Assembly: GCF_024298965.1 (NCBI RefSeq)
Contig: NZ_CP085193.1
Location: forward strand, 9,362,001-9,426,000
DNA length: 64,000 nt
Direction of reading: 5' to 3'
DNA from: Streptomyces rapamycinicus NRRL 5491
GTDB taxonomy: Bacteria > Actinomycetota > Actinomycetes > Streptomycetales > Streptomycetaceae
A program made the position numbers and the translations under genes. Below are positions 26,236 through 34,445 of this stretch, piece by piece (position 1 is the stretch's first letter; every line of letters starts with the position of its first letter). The notes under the pieces are model-generated. The model was not told the origin of the DNA. It ran no database searches and saw only the letters and a program-made list of their open reading frames with translations.

Positions 26236-26450
26236 AATCTCATCCGTGCAGGTCACGCTGCATGTCGGTATTCGTGGAGGATGCCTCCGAGGCGATCGTG
26301 CCGACGTATGTTGAGGCGGGCTAATGTGTCCGGCTCGTCGATCGGCGGGGGCAAGGGGTGGAGCGGTCTGGCGTTGGCGATGCCTTGGTGTGGTCGATGT
26401 CCGTTGTAGAACTGCTCGAACTCGTGCAGGGCGTGGAGGAGGTTGTGGGA
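26222..26450 (-). pseudogene. Integrase-type (rve) transposase, C-terminal remnant
   Basis: Encodes about 65 residues: NLLHALHEFEQFYNGHRPHQ, GIANARPLHPLPPPIDEPD and the terminal DRLGGILHEYRHAA. The YNGHRPH motif follows the last catalytic Glu of rve transposases, which is itself missing. The bases beyond the stop match those at 6884-6950, defining a shared IS end. Upstream it abuts an IS1182-type N-terminus on the other strand. Confidence 0.7.
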
Positions 26451-26563
26451 TCCTGTTGCCCATTTGCTGTTTGTGCTGGTCGGGGTGTTGATCGTTGCGG
26501 CAGGCTGGTCTAGTGGCCGGTCCTTTTCGTTCCCGGTCACGGGGTGGGAGGGGTTCGGTGTCG

Positions 26564-26904
26564 ATGGAGCCGCGGTCGTGGCCGGAGCCGGCGCCGGAGG
26601 TGGCTCGGGCGGTGCGGGCAAAGTACCGGGGAGGTCAGGTGCCGCTGCCGGTCGTGGTGCGTGATCGGCTCGGTGAGTTGTTCGCGGATGCCGAGTTCGC
26701 GGAAGCGTTCGCGGTGACGGGGCCGCGTGGCTGGTCACCGGGCCGTTTGGCACTGGTCACGGTGTTGCAGATGGCCGAGAACCTGACCGACCGGCAGGCT
26801 GCCGAGGCGGTGCGGGACAAACTCTCGTGGTCCTACGCGCTCGGACTGGGCCTGGAGGATCCCGGCTTCGATTTCAGTGTCCTGTCCCAGTTCCGTACCC
26901 GGGT
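26564..26904 (+). pseudogene. IS1182-type transposase, N-terminal fragment
   Basis: About 113 residues from ATG 26564: WPEPAPEVARAVRAKYRGGQ, FAVTGPRGWSPGRLALVTVL, QMAENLTDRQAAEAVRDKLS and FDFSVLSQFRTRV. This is the N-terminal domain of IS1182/IS1182-like DDE transposases. It ends abruptly where an integrase-type transposase begins. A C-terminal portion of the same family lies at 62510-63545 on the opposite strand. Confidence 0.75.
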
Positions 26905-27839
26905 CGCTACGAGCCTGCCGACCGGTTCTGGTTCGCAGCGCTGGCCGGGCTGATATTCCGGCGCCACTGGCTCAGGGTCTTCCCTGTCACCCCCGGCACC
27001 CTGCTTGCCTGGCACCGCAGGTCATCGCCGCGAAGTGGGACTACACCGCGCGCCGACGCACCGGACGCCCGCCCACCCCGGCAGCGGTCAAGAAGCTCGT
27101 CCTGCGGTTGGCCAGGGAGAATCCGAGTTGGGGGCACCGGCGGATCCAGGGAGAGTTGGCCCGACTCGGACATCGGATCGCCGCTTCGACGGTCTGGGCG
27201 ATCCTTAACGCGGCCGGCATCGAACCCGCTCCACGTCGCTCAGGCCCCACGTGGCGCGAGTTCCTGACCGCACAAGCCGAGTGGATCGTCGCGGCAGACT
27301 TCTTCCACATCGACACCGTCCTCAACAGGCGGTTGTACGCGCTGGTGTTCCTCGAGCACGGCACCCGGCGACTGCACATCACCGGGGTCACCGCCCACCC
27401 GACACGGGACTGGACGGTGCAGCAGGCGCGGGATCTCACTGCCGACCTGGGCATACGCATCCAGACCCTGCACTTCCTGCTGCGCGACCGCGATGACAAA
27501 TACGGCGAGGCCTCCGATGCCGTCTTTCGGGCCGAGGAGATGAAGATCATCAAAAGTGCGCCGCAGGCTCCCCGTATGAACGCGCACTGCGAACGCATCA
27601 TCGGCAGCATCCGACGCGAAGCCCTCGACCACGTCCTCATCATGAACGAGGCCCACGCGCGCCACGTCCTCGCGTACTACGAGCAGCACTACAACGAGCA
27701 TCGACCCCACCAAGCGCGCAACCAGTTACCACCCGACGCCCCCGAACAACCCCCCGCGGCACATGACCTCAACACTCACAAAGTCCTGCGTACCCGGATC
27801 CTCGGCGGTCTCATCAACGAGTACAGATATGCAGCATGA
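26905..27839 (+). pseudogene. Integrase-type (rve) transposase, 5' truncated and frameshifted
   Basis: Starts mid-protein at RYEPADRFWFAALAGLIFRR (no start codon) and reads to GTLLAWHRR near 27020. One base appears missing there, and the next frame continues VIAAKWDYTARRRTGRPPTP to the end. The catalytic core has D in ADFFHIDTVLNRRLYALVFL, D in FLLRDRDDKYGEASDAVF and E in NAHCERIIGSIRREALDH, then HYNEHRPHQARNQLPP and the terminal RILGGLINEYRYAA. The core is intact but without its N-terminal HTH it is unlikely to act. A frame of 320 codons opens at 26877 by fusion with unrelated bases. Confidence 0.8.
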
Positions 27840-28147
27840 CGTGCAGCGATGACTTTTCGAGCGGCACAGGCTACCCGGGTGGATCGGAACGGATCAACAG
27901 ACAGCCACGTCACCCCCGCAGCCCTGCGCCCCGGCGACGTGGTCCTCGCCGTTACCCCCCACAGGCTCCGCATCACCGTACGGCGCACGATCTGCGGTGA
28001 AACCACCTGATTCAGCTATGGGCTTCACAAGGTGATGACCGCCCGCCCGCCCCAACCCCGCCACAGCGTCCATGCTCGCCTCCAGCGCGGGACGCGTACA
28101 GCCCGACAGACATCGAGAAACCTCAACGACCAAAGGACTGCACACTC
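27840..28147. other. Region without a recognisable gene
   Basis: A short plus-strand stretch (SHVTPAALRPGDVVLAVTP, 27900-27960) has protein-like composition but no start or family match. No promoter or repeat is evident. Confidence 0.35.
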
Positions 28148-28518
28148 ATGATCACTGACCCTGACATCGGGTGGGAGATCCATCCCGGCGACCTTCTGTC
28201 CGGCTCCGAGCAGCTGACCTACGTCGGAGTCGTCGTTGCCGAGGACGGTCCAGGACCCGTGGACGCCGTCCGCAGGGTGACGTCATCGAAGAGGGCTGGT
28301 ACGACCTTCCGACGGCAGCCAGGGGGCGCGAGCTGTACGACGTCGATACCGTCGCCCTGGTCATCGAGGCGGCAGCTGCGCATCTGGCCACCTACGGCTG
28401 GCTGCCCCCAGCCCGGCGGTACGGCTGGACCGGCGGGAAGCGCCCCGCATACCGGGCCGGGTCCGTGAAGATGATGCGATGCCTGACGATCAGCAGCCCG
28501 ACTACTTCGACGCCCTAG
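28148..28518 (+). pseudogene. Small unrecognised protein, probably frameshifted
   Basis: ATG 28148 opens MITDPDIGWEIHPGDLLSGS and stays plausible to about 28265 (GVVVAEDGPGPVD). The neighbouring plus frame then has the better composition: GWYDLPTAARGRELYDVDTV, ALVIEAAAAHLATYGWLPPA. Together they would make a protein of ~120 residues with one frameshift. I do not recognise the family. It may be a host gene damaged by the adjacent IS activity. From 28519 to 28745 only a -10-like TATAAT at 28703 stands out. Confidence 0.35.
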
Positions 28519-28745
28519 GCTAGGTCACTCCTAGGAGGACCGGCGCCGCGGTAGCGACGACCTCGCCACCCTACGGGCCTACCTGGCGGCGGGGTGCAAC
28601 GCCGGACGATCCGCCGGTACGGCTGGCCTGCGGTCCTGCTTCGCGCCGACATCATCTGAAGCGGATGAAACGATAAGAGCTGTTTGCTGTAAAATCAGCG
28701 GATATAATGCTTATGCGAACCGGAGGGCAGGGCCGGGAGCCAGTG

Positions 28746-31502
28746 GTGGACGAAGAGCACCCGGGGTCCCAGGAGGTGGAGCCGGACGCACCGAGGCTGC
28801 GCATGGCGGCAGCGGCCGTCGGTGCCCTGAGCGAGGCCGAGCTGCTGCCTTTCGTCCTCCATCAGGTGGTGGCTGGACTCGGTGGCCTCGGCGGCGTCGC
28901 CCACGTGCGCGAAGGCGACCGGCTCCGGTTGGTCGCTGCATGCGGCTTGTCACCGGACGCGGCCCGAGCCTGGGACGATCTGCCGCTTGACGTGGCAGGC
29001 GGGCGGGAGGATTCGCCGCCGCGAGCGGCTGCCGCACGGGACGGCCTGCCGCTGGAAGAGGCCGGAGCCCGGGAGGAACTGCCGTCTGCCGCACGTGCCG
29101 GCCCGGTGGTGGCCCTCCGCGAGGAGCGATTGGTCAGGTTGCCTCTCGATCCGTCGCGTCCGCCTCGTTGGAGGGCATTCCCCCTGGCCGCCGGAGTGAT
29201 CGGCGTTCCGCTGACCGGGCCCGGGCACCCGCAGGGTGTGCTGAGCGTGCTCATGGCGCTGCCGGACCCGCTGTCCGGTTCTGACCAGCGGTTTCTCGGT
29301 GAGCTGGCAGCCGCGACCGACGACCGCTGGCTCCACGTCGCCACCGGAACCCTCCCTGCGGTACCGCGACCGAACCCCTTCTCACGCGTCTCGGAGATCA
29401 TCCGGGAGATGAACGTCGGGCTCTGGGACTGGGACCCAGGTGCCGACCGGGTTGTCGCCGACGAGACCGCACTGTGGGTCATGGGGCTGAGCCGGGACAC
29501 TTATGACGAACGGGCCGAGACCTGGTTCTCCGCCGTGCACCCCGACGACGCCCCCGTCACGCGCGCTACTGCCGAGCACGCCGCGGCGGGCGGTGGCGAC
29601 TACGTCGCTGAGTACCGGGTGCACCGCCCGGACGGCGGAACGGCGTGGGTCGAAGGCCGCGGCCACGCCGCACCCGGCACCGGAGGCGGCGTGGCCCGGC
29701 TGACCGGAACCGTCTGGGAGGTCACTTGGACCAGGGCCACGCGCGACGCCACGGAAAAACTCTTGCGGCCCACGCCTGACGGCGTCCTGGCTGGGAACAC
29801 CGGGAAACCGGACCCGGCGGAGCAGATCAGCGCGGCACAGAGGTTGGAGCAACGCGCCGCCCGGATCGCCGAACTCACCGAAGGACTTGCCCAGGCACTC
29901 ACCGTCTCGGACGTCGTGAAGGCGATGGCCGTCCCCGTCCTCCCACTTTTCGGCGCGACCGCCCTGGTGACCGCGGGCATCGACGGGCGGCGGCTGCGCG
30001 TGGTCGGGTCCTTCGGCTATCCGAAGGAGTTCATCGACTTGTTCGACACCATCGGTCTCGACGCCATGTCGCCCGCCACGGACGCGCTGCGCAGCCGCAC
30101 CCCGATGTTCATCTCATCGGCCCGCGAATACGAAAAACGATATCCGCACCTGTCCGACCTACGCGCCCGGGGCGGCAAACAGGCGTGGGCGTTCCTGCCC
30201 CTGATCGCCTCGGGCCGGTCCGTCGGCTACTGCGTCATCGCCTTCGACACTCCCCGGACCCTGAATGACGAGGAACGCACGCTGCTGGTCGCGCTGGCCG
30301 GACTGGTCGCCCATGCCTTCGAACGCGCCCGGCTCTACGACGCCGAGCACTCCCGGGCCCAGGAACTCCAGCGGGGCCTGCTACCCCAGACGCTACCGGT
30401 GCTCCCGGCGGTCTCCGCGGCGGCCCGATATATCCCGGCCGGTCCGGACGCCGAAGTCGGCGGCGACTGGTACGACGTCATCCCCCTGCCGTCCGAACGC
30501 GTGGCCCTCGTCATCGGCGATGTCATGGGTCACGGGGTCTCCGAGGCTGTCACCATGGGACGCCTGCGAGCCGCCGTGCGTACCCTGGCTGATCTCGACG
30601 TGCCGCCCGACGAACTACTCACCCGCCTCGACAGCCTGGTCAACACCCTCGGCGGCGCCTCCAGCGCCACATGCCTGTACGCGGTCTACGACCCGACGAA
30701 CTGCACGCTCGCCTTCGCCAGCGCCGGTCATCCGCCGCCGGCGATCCTCCACCCCGACGGGAGCGCCTACTTCCCGCCCCTTGATCCGAGCCCCCCGCTC
30801 GGCCTGGTCCAGCCTCCGCTGCACACCGTGGAACTCGTGCTGCCCCCCGAGAGCCTAGTGGTGATGTACACCGACGGGCTGGTCGAGTCGCCCGCTAAGG
30901 ACATCGACGCGGGCATGGCAGAGCTCGGCCGTTCCGTCACCGCGGCCGCATCCCGCCCGCCGACGGGTCACACCCCGTACCCGTCGGGCCCGGGCGGCGA
31001 CTCCGTGCGTCTCGAAGACCTCTGCCACCGAGTCACCGCGAATCTGCTGCCGCTCGGGGAACCGTACCTCGACGACGCGGCCCTGCTGGTGGCGTGCACC
31101 CATGCACTGGACCCGGGCGACATGGCCTCCTGGTCATTGCCGGAGAACCCCCTAGCCGCAGGCCAGGCCCGCAAACTGGTGCGCGCTCAGTTGGGCGACT
31201 GGGACCTGGAGGAGCTGTCGATGACCACCGAGCTGCTCGTCAGCGAGCTGGTCGGCAACGTGATCCGGCACGCCGACGGGCCGGTCCATCTGCGTATGCT
31301 GCGCGGCCGGACCCTCATCTGCGAAGTGTCCGACGGCAGCCCGGCCACCCCTCGCATCCGGCACGCCGGCGACAACGACGAGGGCGGCCGGGGATTGCAG
31401 CTCGTCGCCGCCCTCTCCTACCGCTGGGGCGCCCGGTTCACCGCAACAGGCAAGTACATCTGGACGGAACAACGACGCCCCGGCGTCCTCGCCCCCGACT
31501 GA
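28746..31502 (+). CDS. SpoIIE-family serine phosphatase with GAF, PAS and anti-sigma kinase (HATPase) domains
   Basis: 918 residues from GTG 28746. Order: GAF-like N-terminus (~15-200), PAS (~215-330, GLWDWDPGADRVVADETALW and FSAVHPDDAPV), second GAF (~370-525), PP2C/SpoIIE phosphatase (~540-780, metal-site motifs EVGGDWYDVI, VIGDVMGHGVSEAVTMGRLR, YTDGLVESP, DDAALLVA) and a C-terminal HATPase (~800-910, TTELLVSELVGNVIRHADGP, DNDEGGRGLQLV). Such proteins control anti-anti-sigma/sigma networks in streptomycetes. ATGs at 28707 and 28713 overlap or adjoin a perfect TATAAT (28703-28708), so GTG 28746 with GGGAG before it is preferred. No sigma or anti-sigma-antagonist gene is adjacent. Confidence 0.92.
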   Translation: MDEEHPGSQEVEPDAPRLRMAAAAVGALSEAELLPFVLHQVVAGLGGLGGVAHVREGDRLRLVAACGLSPDAARAWDDLPLDVAGGREDSPPRAAAARDGLPLEEAGAREELPSAARAGPVVALREERLVRLPLDPSRPPRWRAFPLAAGVIGVPLTGPGHPQGVLSVLMALPDPLSGSDQRFLGELAAATDDRWLHVATGTLPAVPRPNPFSRVSEIIREMNVGLWDWDPGADRVVADETALWVMGLSRDTYDERAETWFSAVHPDDAPVTRATAEHAAAGGGDYVAEYRVHRPDGGTAWVEGRGHAAPGTGGGVARLTGTVWEVTWTRATRDATEKLLRPTPDGVLAGNTGKPDPAEQISAAQRLEQRAARIAELTEGLAQALTVSDVVKAMAVPVLPLFGATALVTAGIDGRRLRVVGSFGYPKEFIDLFDTIGLDAMSPATDALRSRTPMFISSAREYEKRYPHLSDLRARGGKQAWAFLPLIASGRSVGYCVIAFDTPRTLNDEERTLLVALAGLVAHAFERARLYDAEHSRAQELQRGLLPQTLPVLPAVSAAARYIPAGPDAEVGGDWYDVIPLPSERVALVIGDVMGHGVSEAVTMGRLRAAVRTLADLDVPPDELLTRLDSLVNTLGGASSATCLYAVYDPTNCTLAFASAGHPPPAILHPDGSAYFPPLDPSPPLGLVQPPLHTVELVLPPESLVVMYTDGLVESPAKDIDAGMAELGRSVTAAASRPPTGHTPYPSGPGGDSVRLEDLCHRVTANLLPLGEPYLDDAALLVACTHALDPGDMASWSLPENPLAAGQARKLVRAQLGDWDLEELSMTTELLVSELVGNVIRHADGPVHLRMLRGRTLICEVSDGSPATPRIRHAGDNDEGGRGLQLVAALSYRWGARFTATGKYIWTEQRRPGVLAPD

Positions 31503-31923
31503 CAAGGAGCAAAACTCCGGGCAGTTCTCCTCGTCGGAGAGAAATCGCTGGTCGTCGCTCCGGCCTGGAGCGGCGCTCGCCGCGCTCATGCGGCAATGGC
31601 ACCGACCCCAGACTCCCGCGCTCCGCGGCGGCGCCGCACCTTGCCGGCCCGACGGCGGATGCGATCGTCTCCGCACCGTGGCGCACACGACCCGAGAAGG
31701 ACGGACGCAGGGGAGAACGACGCGCGGGAGACCGCACCCGCAACACGCTTGAGACGTGTCATGCGGGCGAAACCGTCGTTGTCCAGGTCCAAGGGGAGCC
31801 GACGCCCGAGGCGGGCGGTCGCGGGGGAGACGACGCCGATCCTGCGGGCGAGCCGGATGGGCGAGAGGTGAAGCCGGTGGGCGAGTCTCGCGGGAGAGAG
31901 GTCGTCCCGTCGGCGTGGTGCTG
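31503..31923. other. Region without a recognisable gene
   Basis: Very GC-rich sequence after the SpoIIE gene. Open frames on both strands are Arg/Pro-rich and have no family features. No repeat or terminator hairpin is obvious. Confidence 0.4.
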
Positions 31924-32121
31924 TCAGCCATCGGCGGCCTTTTGACTGCCGCGGTCGTCGAAGACGTTGTTGCGGGGCCTTTTCCCTTTGGATTTGGGCT
32001 GCTGTGGGGGCTGGGACGTTGTCCGGATCTCGGGGATTTCACCGGCGTCCGGGTCGAGGTCGGCGAGGTTGCCCAGACGGATTGATGTCCGGGCCGACGG
32101 CTCCGTCGATGCTGTAGAAGT

Positions 32122-32280
32122 CGCCGTGGGCAGCCGTGTTCCCGGCGGCAGTTGCTGCTTGAGGATCAGTGCCTTGATCTGCTCCGCCAGCTGCGTCGTC
32201 GCCGGTGTCCGGCCCCGTTCGATCCGGAATCCGGCGGCCGACAGGTCGAAGCGGGGCTCGTTGCCCATGTCAGATGTCAT
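32122..32280 (-). pseudogene. GntR-type regulator, N-terminal fragment
   Basis: From ATG 32280 the frame reads FDLSAAGFRIERGRTPATTQ, LAEQIKALILKQQLPPGTRL and PT, the beginning of a GntR winged helix (linker, first helix and the PPGTRLPT turn). It then continues in unrelated sequence (to 31924) without the recognition helix, so DNA binding is probably lost. It is divergent from the ABM-MFS-fbiC genes and faces a 22-bp palindrome, so it was probably their repressor. Confidence 0.5.
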
Positions 32281-32359
32281 AAGTCGTATTGAACCCGGCA
32301 GCAGGCCCGGACGCGTAACAACCCCTTCGGGTGTCACGGCCGGCGGAGTCACCGAACCC

Positions 32360-32394
32360 TTGACGAGCTTCATAAGACGTTTTATAACGTCTTA
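32360..32394 (+). promoter_or_regulatory. Promoter overlapped by a perfect GntR-like palindrome
   Basis: -35 TTGACG (32360-32365), 17 bases, -10 TATAAC (32383-32388). TAAGACGTT (32373-32381), TTAT, AACGTCTTA (32386-32394) is a perfect 9-bp-arm inverted repeat covering the spacer and -10. Occupancy would block RNA polymerase. It drives the gene at 32442 and probably the genes after it. Confidence 0.7.
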
Positions 32395-32441
32395 CATCTG
32401 GTGGGCGCAAGTAGCCCCGCCGGGAATCAAAGGAGCCCCCC

Positions 32442-32753
32442 GTGTCAGACCAGAACCCTGTGACCGTGATCGCCCGCTTCACCCCGGCCGCAGACCGCGC
32501 TCCGCAGCTGCGGGCCCTGCTCGAAGGAATGATCGCCCCGACCCGCGCCGAGCCGGGATGCCGCTCCTACGACCTCTACACCACCGAGACGGAAGCATCG
32601 GACTTCGTCCTCCTGGAGCGCTACCAGGACTCCGCGGCCCTGGAGGCGCACCGCACGACGGCCCACTACAAGGCATACCGCGCCCAGCTGTCCGACCTCC
32701 TCGCCGAACCGGTCGAGGTCTCCGTCCTCAGGCCGGTCAACGTCATCGACTGA
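32442..32753 (+). CDS. Antibiotic-biosynthesis-monooxygenase (ABM/YgiN) domain protein
   Basis: 103 residues, one dimeric alpha/beta barrel domain: VTVIARFTPAADRAPQLRAL, AEPGCRSYDLYTTETEASDF, VLLERYQDSAALEAHRTTAH. Relatives are cofactor-free or small quinol monooxygenases that oxidise phenolic or quinol substrates. GTG 32442 follows AAAGGAGC. It is first in the unit controlled by the palindromic promoter at 32360, followed by a 22-bp triple repeat, an MFS transporter and F420-precursor genes. That context hints at quinone or phenolic chemistry linked to deazaflavin supply. Confidence 0.85.
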   Translation: MSDQNPVTVIARFTPAADRAPQLRALLEGMIAPTRAEPGCRSYDLYTTETEASDFVLLERYQDSAALEAHRTTAHYKAYRAQLSDLLAEPVEVSVLRPVNVID

Positions 32754-32766
32754 CGACGGACACGTC

Positions 32767-32831
32767 GCGACGTCGCGCGACCGCTCACGCGACGTCGCGC
32801 GACCGCTCACGCGACGTCGCGCGACCGCTCA
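32767..32831 (+). repeat. Three tandem 22-bp repeats
   Basis: The unit GCGACGTCGCGCGACCGCTC plus AC is present at 32767-32788, 32789-32810 and 32811-32831 (the last loses its final C, and its A starts the ribosome site AAAGGAG). Each unit contains the palindrome GCGACGTCGC. The array fills the gap between the ABM stop and the MFS start. It may bind a regulator or form mRNA hairpins that set the ratio of the two genes. Confidence 0.9.
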
Positions 32832-32843
32832 AAGGAGAGCACC

Positions 32844-34157
32844 ATGTCGGACCCGCGCCACATCGACAAGAGCAGCCGCCGTGCGCTGTTCGCGTCCTGG
32901 CTGGGATGGACCTTCGACGGGTTCGAGACCTACGCCCTCGTCCTCGTCGGCCCCACGGCCGTCATGGCGGTGGGCACCGAAGCACAGCTGGCAGACCTTC
33001 CCACCTACGTCAGCGGCCTGCTTGCGGCCACCCTCGCCGGCTGGGCGCTCGGCGGGATCCTCGCCGGCTTCGCGGCCGACCGACTCGGCCGACGCCGCAC
33101 CCTCATCCTCTCCATCCTCTGGTACGCCCTCTTCACCGGTCTGACCGCACTCGCACCCGACTACTGGTGGCTGCTCACCCTGCGCTTCATCACCGGCATG
33201 GGACTGGGAGCGGAGTGGGGCAGTGCCACCGCCCTGATCGGCGAACTCTGGCCGGACCGTTCACGAGGACGAGCCGCCGCAGTACTTCAGTCGGGCTTCG
33301 GCGTCGGCGCGGTCATCGCCGCACTGGCCTGGTACCTGCTGGAGCCCGTGGGCGACAACGCCTGGCGCTACCTCTTCCTGATCGGCACGCTCCCGGCACT
33401 CATCGTCCTCTACGTACGGCGGGCCGTCCGCGACCCGGAGATGTGGACCTCGGTCCGCGACCGGCGGCGCAAGGCCAAAGCCGCCCAAGAAGCCGGCAAC
33501 ACCGTCGCAGCCGCAGACAGGGAACTCCTGCGCTCCCCCTTCACCGCCGTCTTCAGCCAACCCCACCTGCGCCGTCGCGGGCTGCGGCTGCTCGTGCTGA
33601 CCGTCGTGTCGGTCATCGGCCTGTACGCCGTGTCGGCCTGGATCCCCGCATACACCGCCCAACTCGCCAAGGACACCGGCGAGACGGGCACCCGATGGGG
33701 TGCCAACGCCGGCCTGGTCTTCAACGGCGCCTCCGTACCCGGCTACCTCCTGCTCGGTTACCTGGCCGACCGCTGGGGCCGAAAACCCACCATGCTCCTC
33801 TACTACTCCGTATCCGCGGCCGTCGTCCCGGTCTTCTTCTGCGCCGTCCACACCCCGCAGGCGGCACTGGCCGTGGCAGCCGTGGCCGGGTTCTTCATCC
33901 TGGGCCAGTTCGCCTGGATGCCCATCTACATGCCCGAACTGTTCCCCACCTCCGGTCGCGCCACAGCGATCTCCACGGTGTTCAACTCCGCACGCATCGC
34001 CGGCGCACTGGTCACCCTCGGCACCGGAATGCTCATCAGCCTGCTCGGCGGGATCACCGCCGCTGCCACGATCGTCGGAGTGGTGATGTACGCCATCGCC
34101 ATCGCCACCGTCTGGTTCGTCGGGCCGGAGACCAAGGGACAACCCCTCCCCCGGTGA
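32844..34157 (+). CDS. MFS transporter (sugar/aromatic-acid porter type)
   Basis: 437 residues, about 12 membrane helices. The loop 2-3 motif is GFAADRLGRRRTLILSILWY and the matching second-half motif is GYLADRWGRKPTMLLYYSVS; the segment LRFITGMGLGAEWGSATALI is usual for aromatic-acid or metabolite:proton symporters. The N-terminal FASWLGWTFDGFETYALVLV carries an acidic residue in helix 1 seen in such carriers. RBS AAAGGAGAG is six bases before ATG 32844. It probably imports or exports the small molecule handled by the operon. Confidence 0.9.
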   Translation: MSDPRHIDKSSRRALFASWLGWTFDGFETYALVLVGPTAVMAVGTEAQLADLPTYVSGLLAATLAGWALGGILAGFAADRLGRRRTLILSILWYALFTGLTALAPDYWWLLTLRFITGMGLGAEWGSATALIGELWPDRSRGRAAAVLQSGFGVGAVIAALAWYLLEPVGDNAWRYLFLIGTLPALIVLYVRRAVRDPEMWTSVRDRRRKAKAAQEAGNTVAAADRELLRSPFTAVFSQPHLRRRGLRLLVLTVVSVIGLYAVSAWIPAYTAQLAKDTGETGTRWGANAGLVFNGASVPGYLLLGYLADRWGRKPTMLLYYSVSAAVVPVFFCAVHTPQAALAVAAVAGFFILGQFAWMPIYMPELFPTSGRATAISTVFNSARIAGALVTLGTGMLISLLGGITAAATIVGVVMYAIAIATVWFVGPETKGQPLPR

Positions 34158-34445
34158 GCCGCTTCCAGGTCCCCACCGGCCACGACCGCACAACGGCAGC
34201 CGGTGGGACCAACTGCGAACACCACCTGGCCGGCCAAGCACCACCCGGCCCTGCGCCAGGAGCACTGAGCCGCATCACGGCCCCTGGACCCGCCGAGCGC
34301 AAGGCCGAGAAGGACGACTCGTCCGCGTCGTCCGCCGGCCACAAGCCGGTCCGGGCACTGGTCTGATCCGCCCCACCACCAGGAAAACCCCCGCGAGGCG
34401 GAACCGCTCGCCCCGCGGACACGTACGAGATCTGGAGAACCGACC

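Noticed and set aside
31924..32121. Minus-strand continuation of the GntR frame as a functional C-terminal domain
   Set aside because: Composition changes to Ser/Thr/Pro/Gln-rich without FCD or UTRA features, so it looks like read-through after truncation.
32767..32831. Short direct repeats considered as a CRISPR array
   Set aside because: The 22-bp units are directly adjacent with no spacers, only three copies exist, and no cas gene is present.
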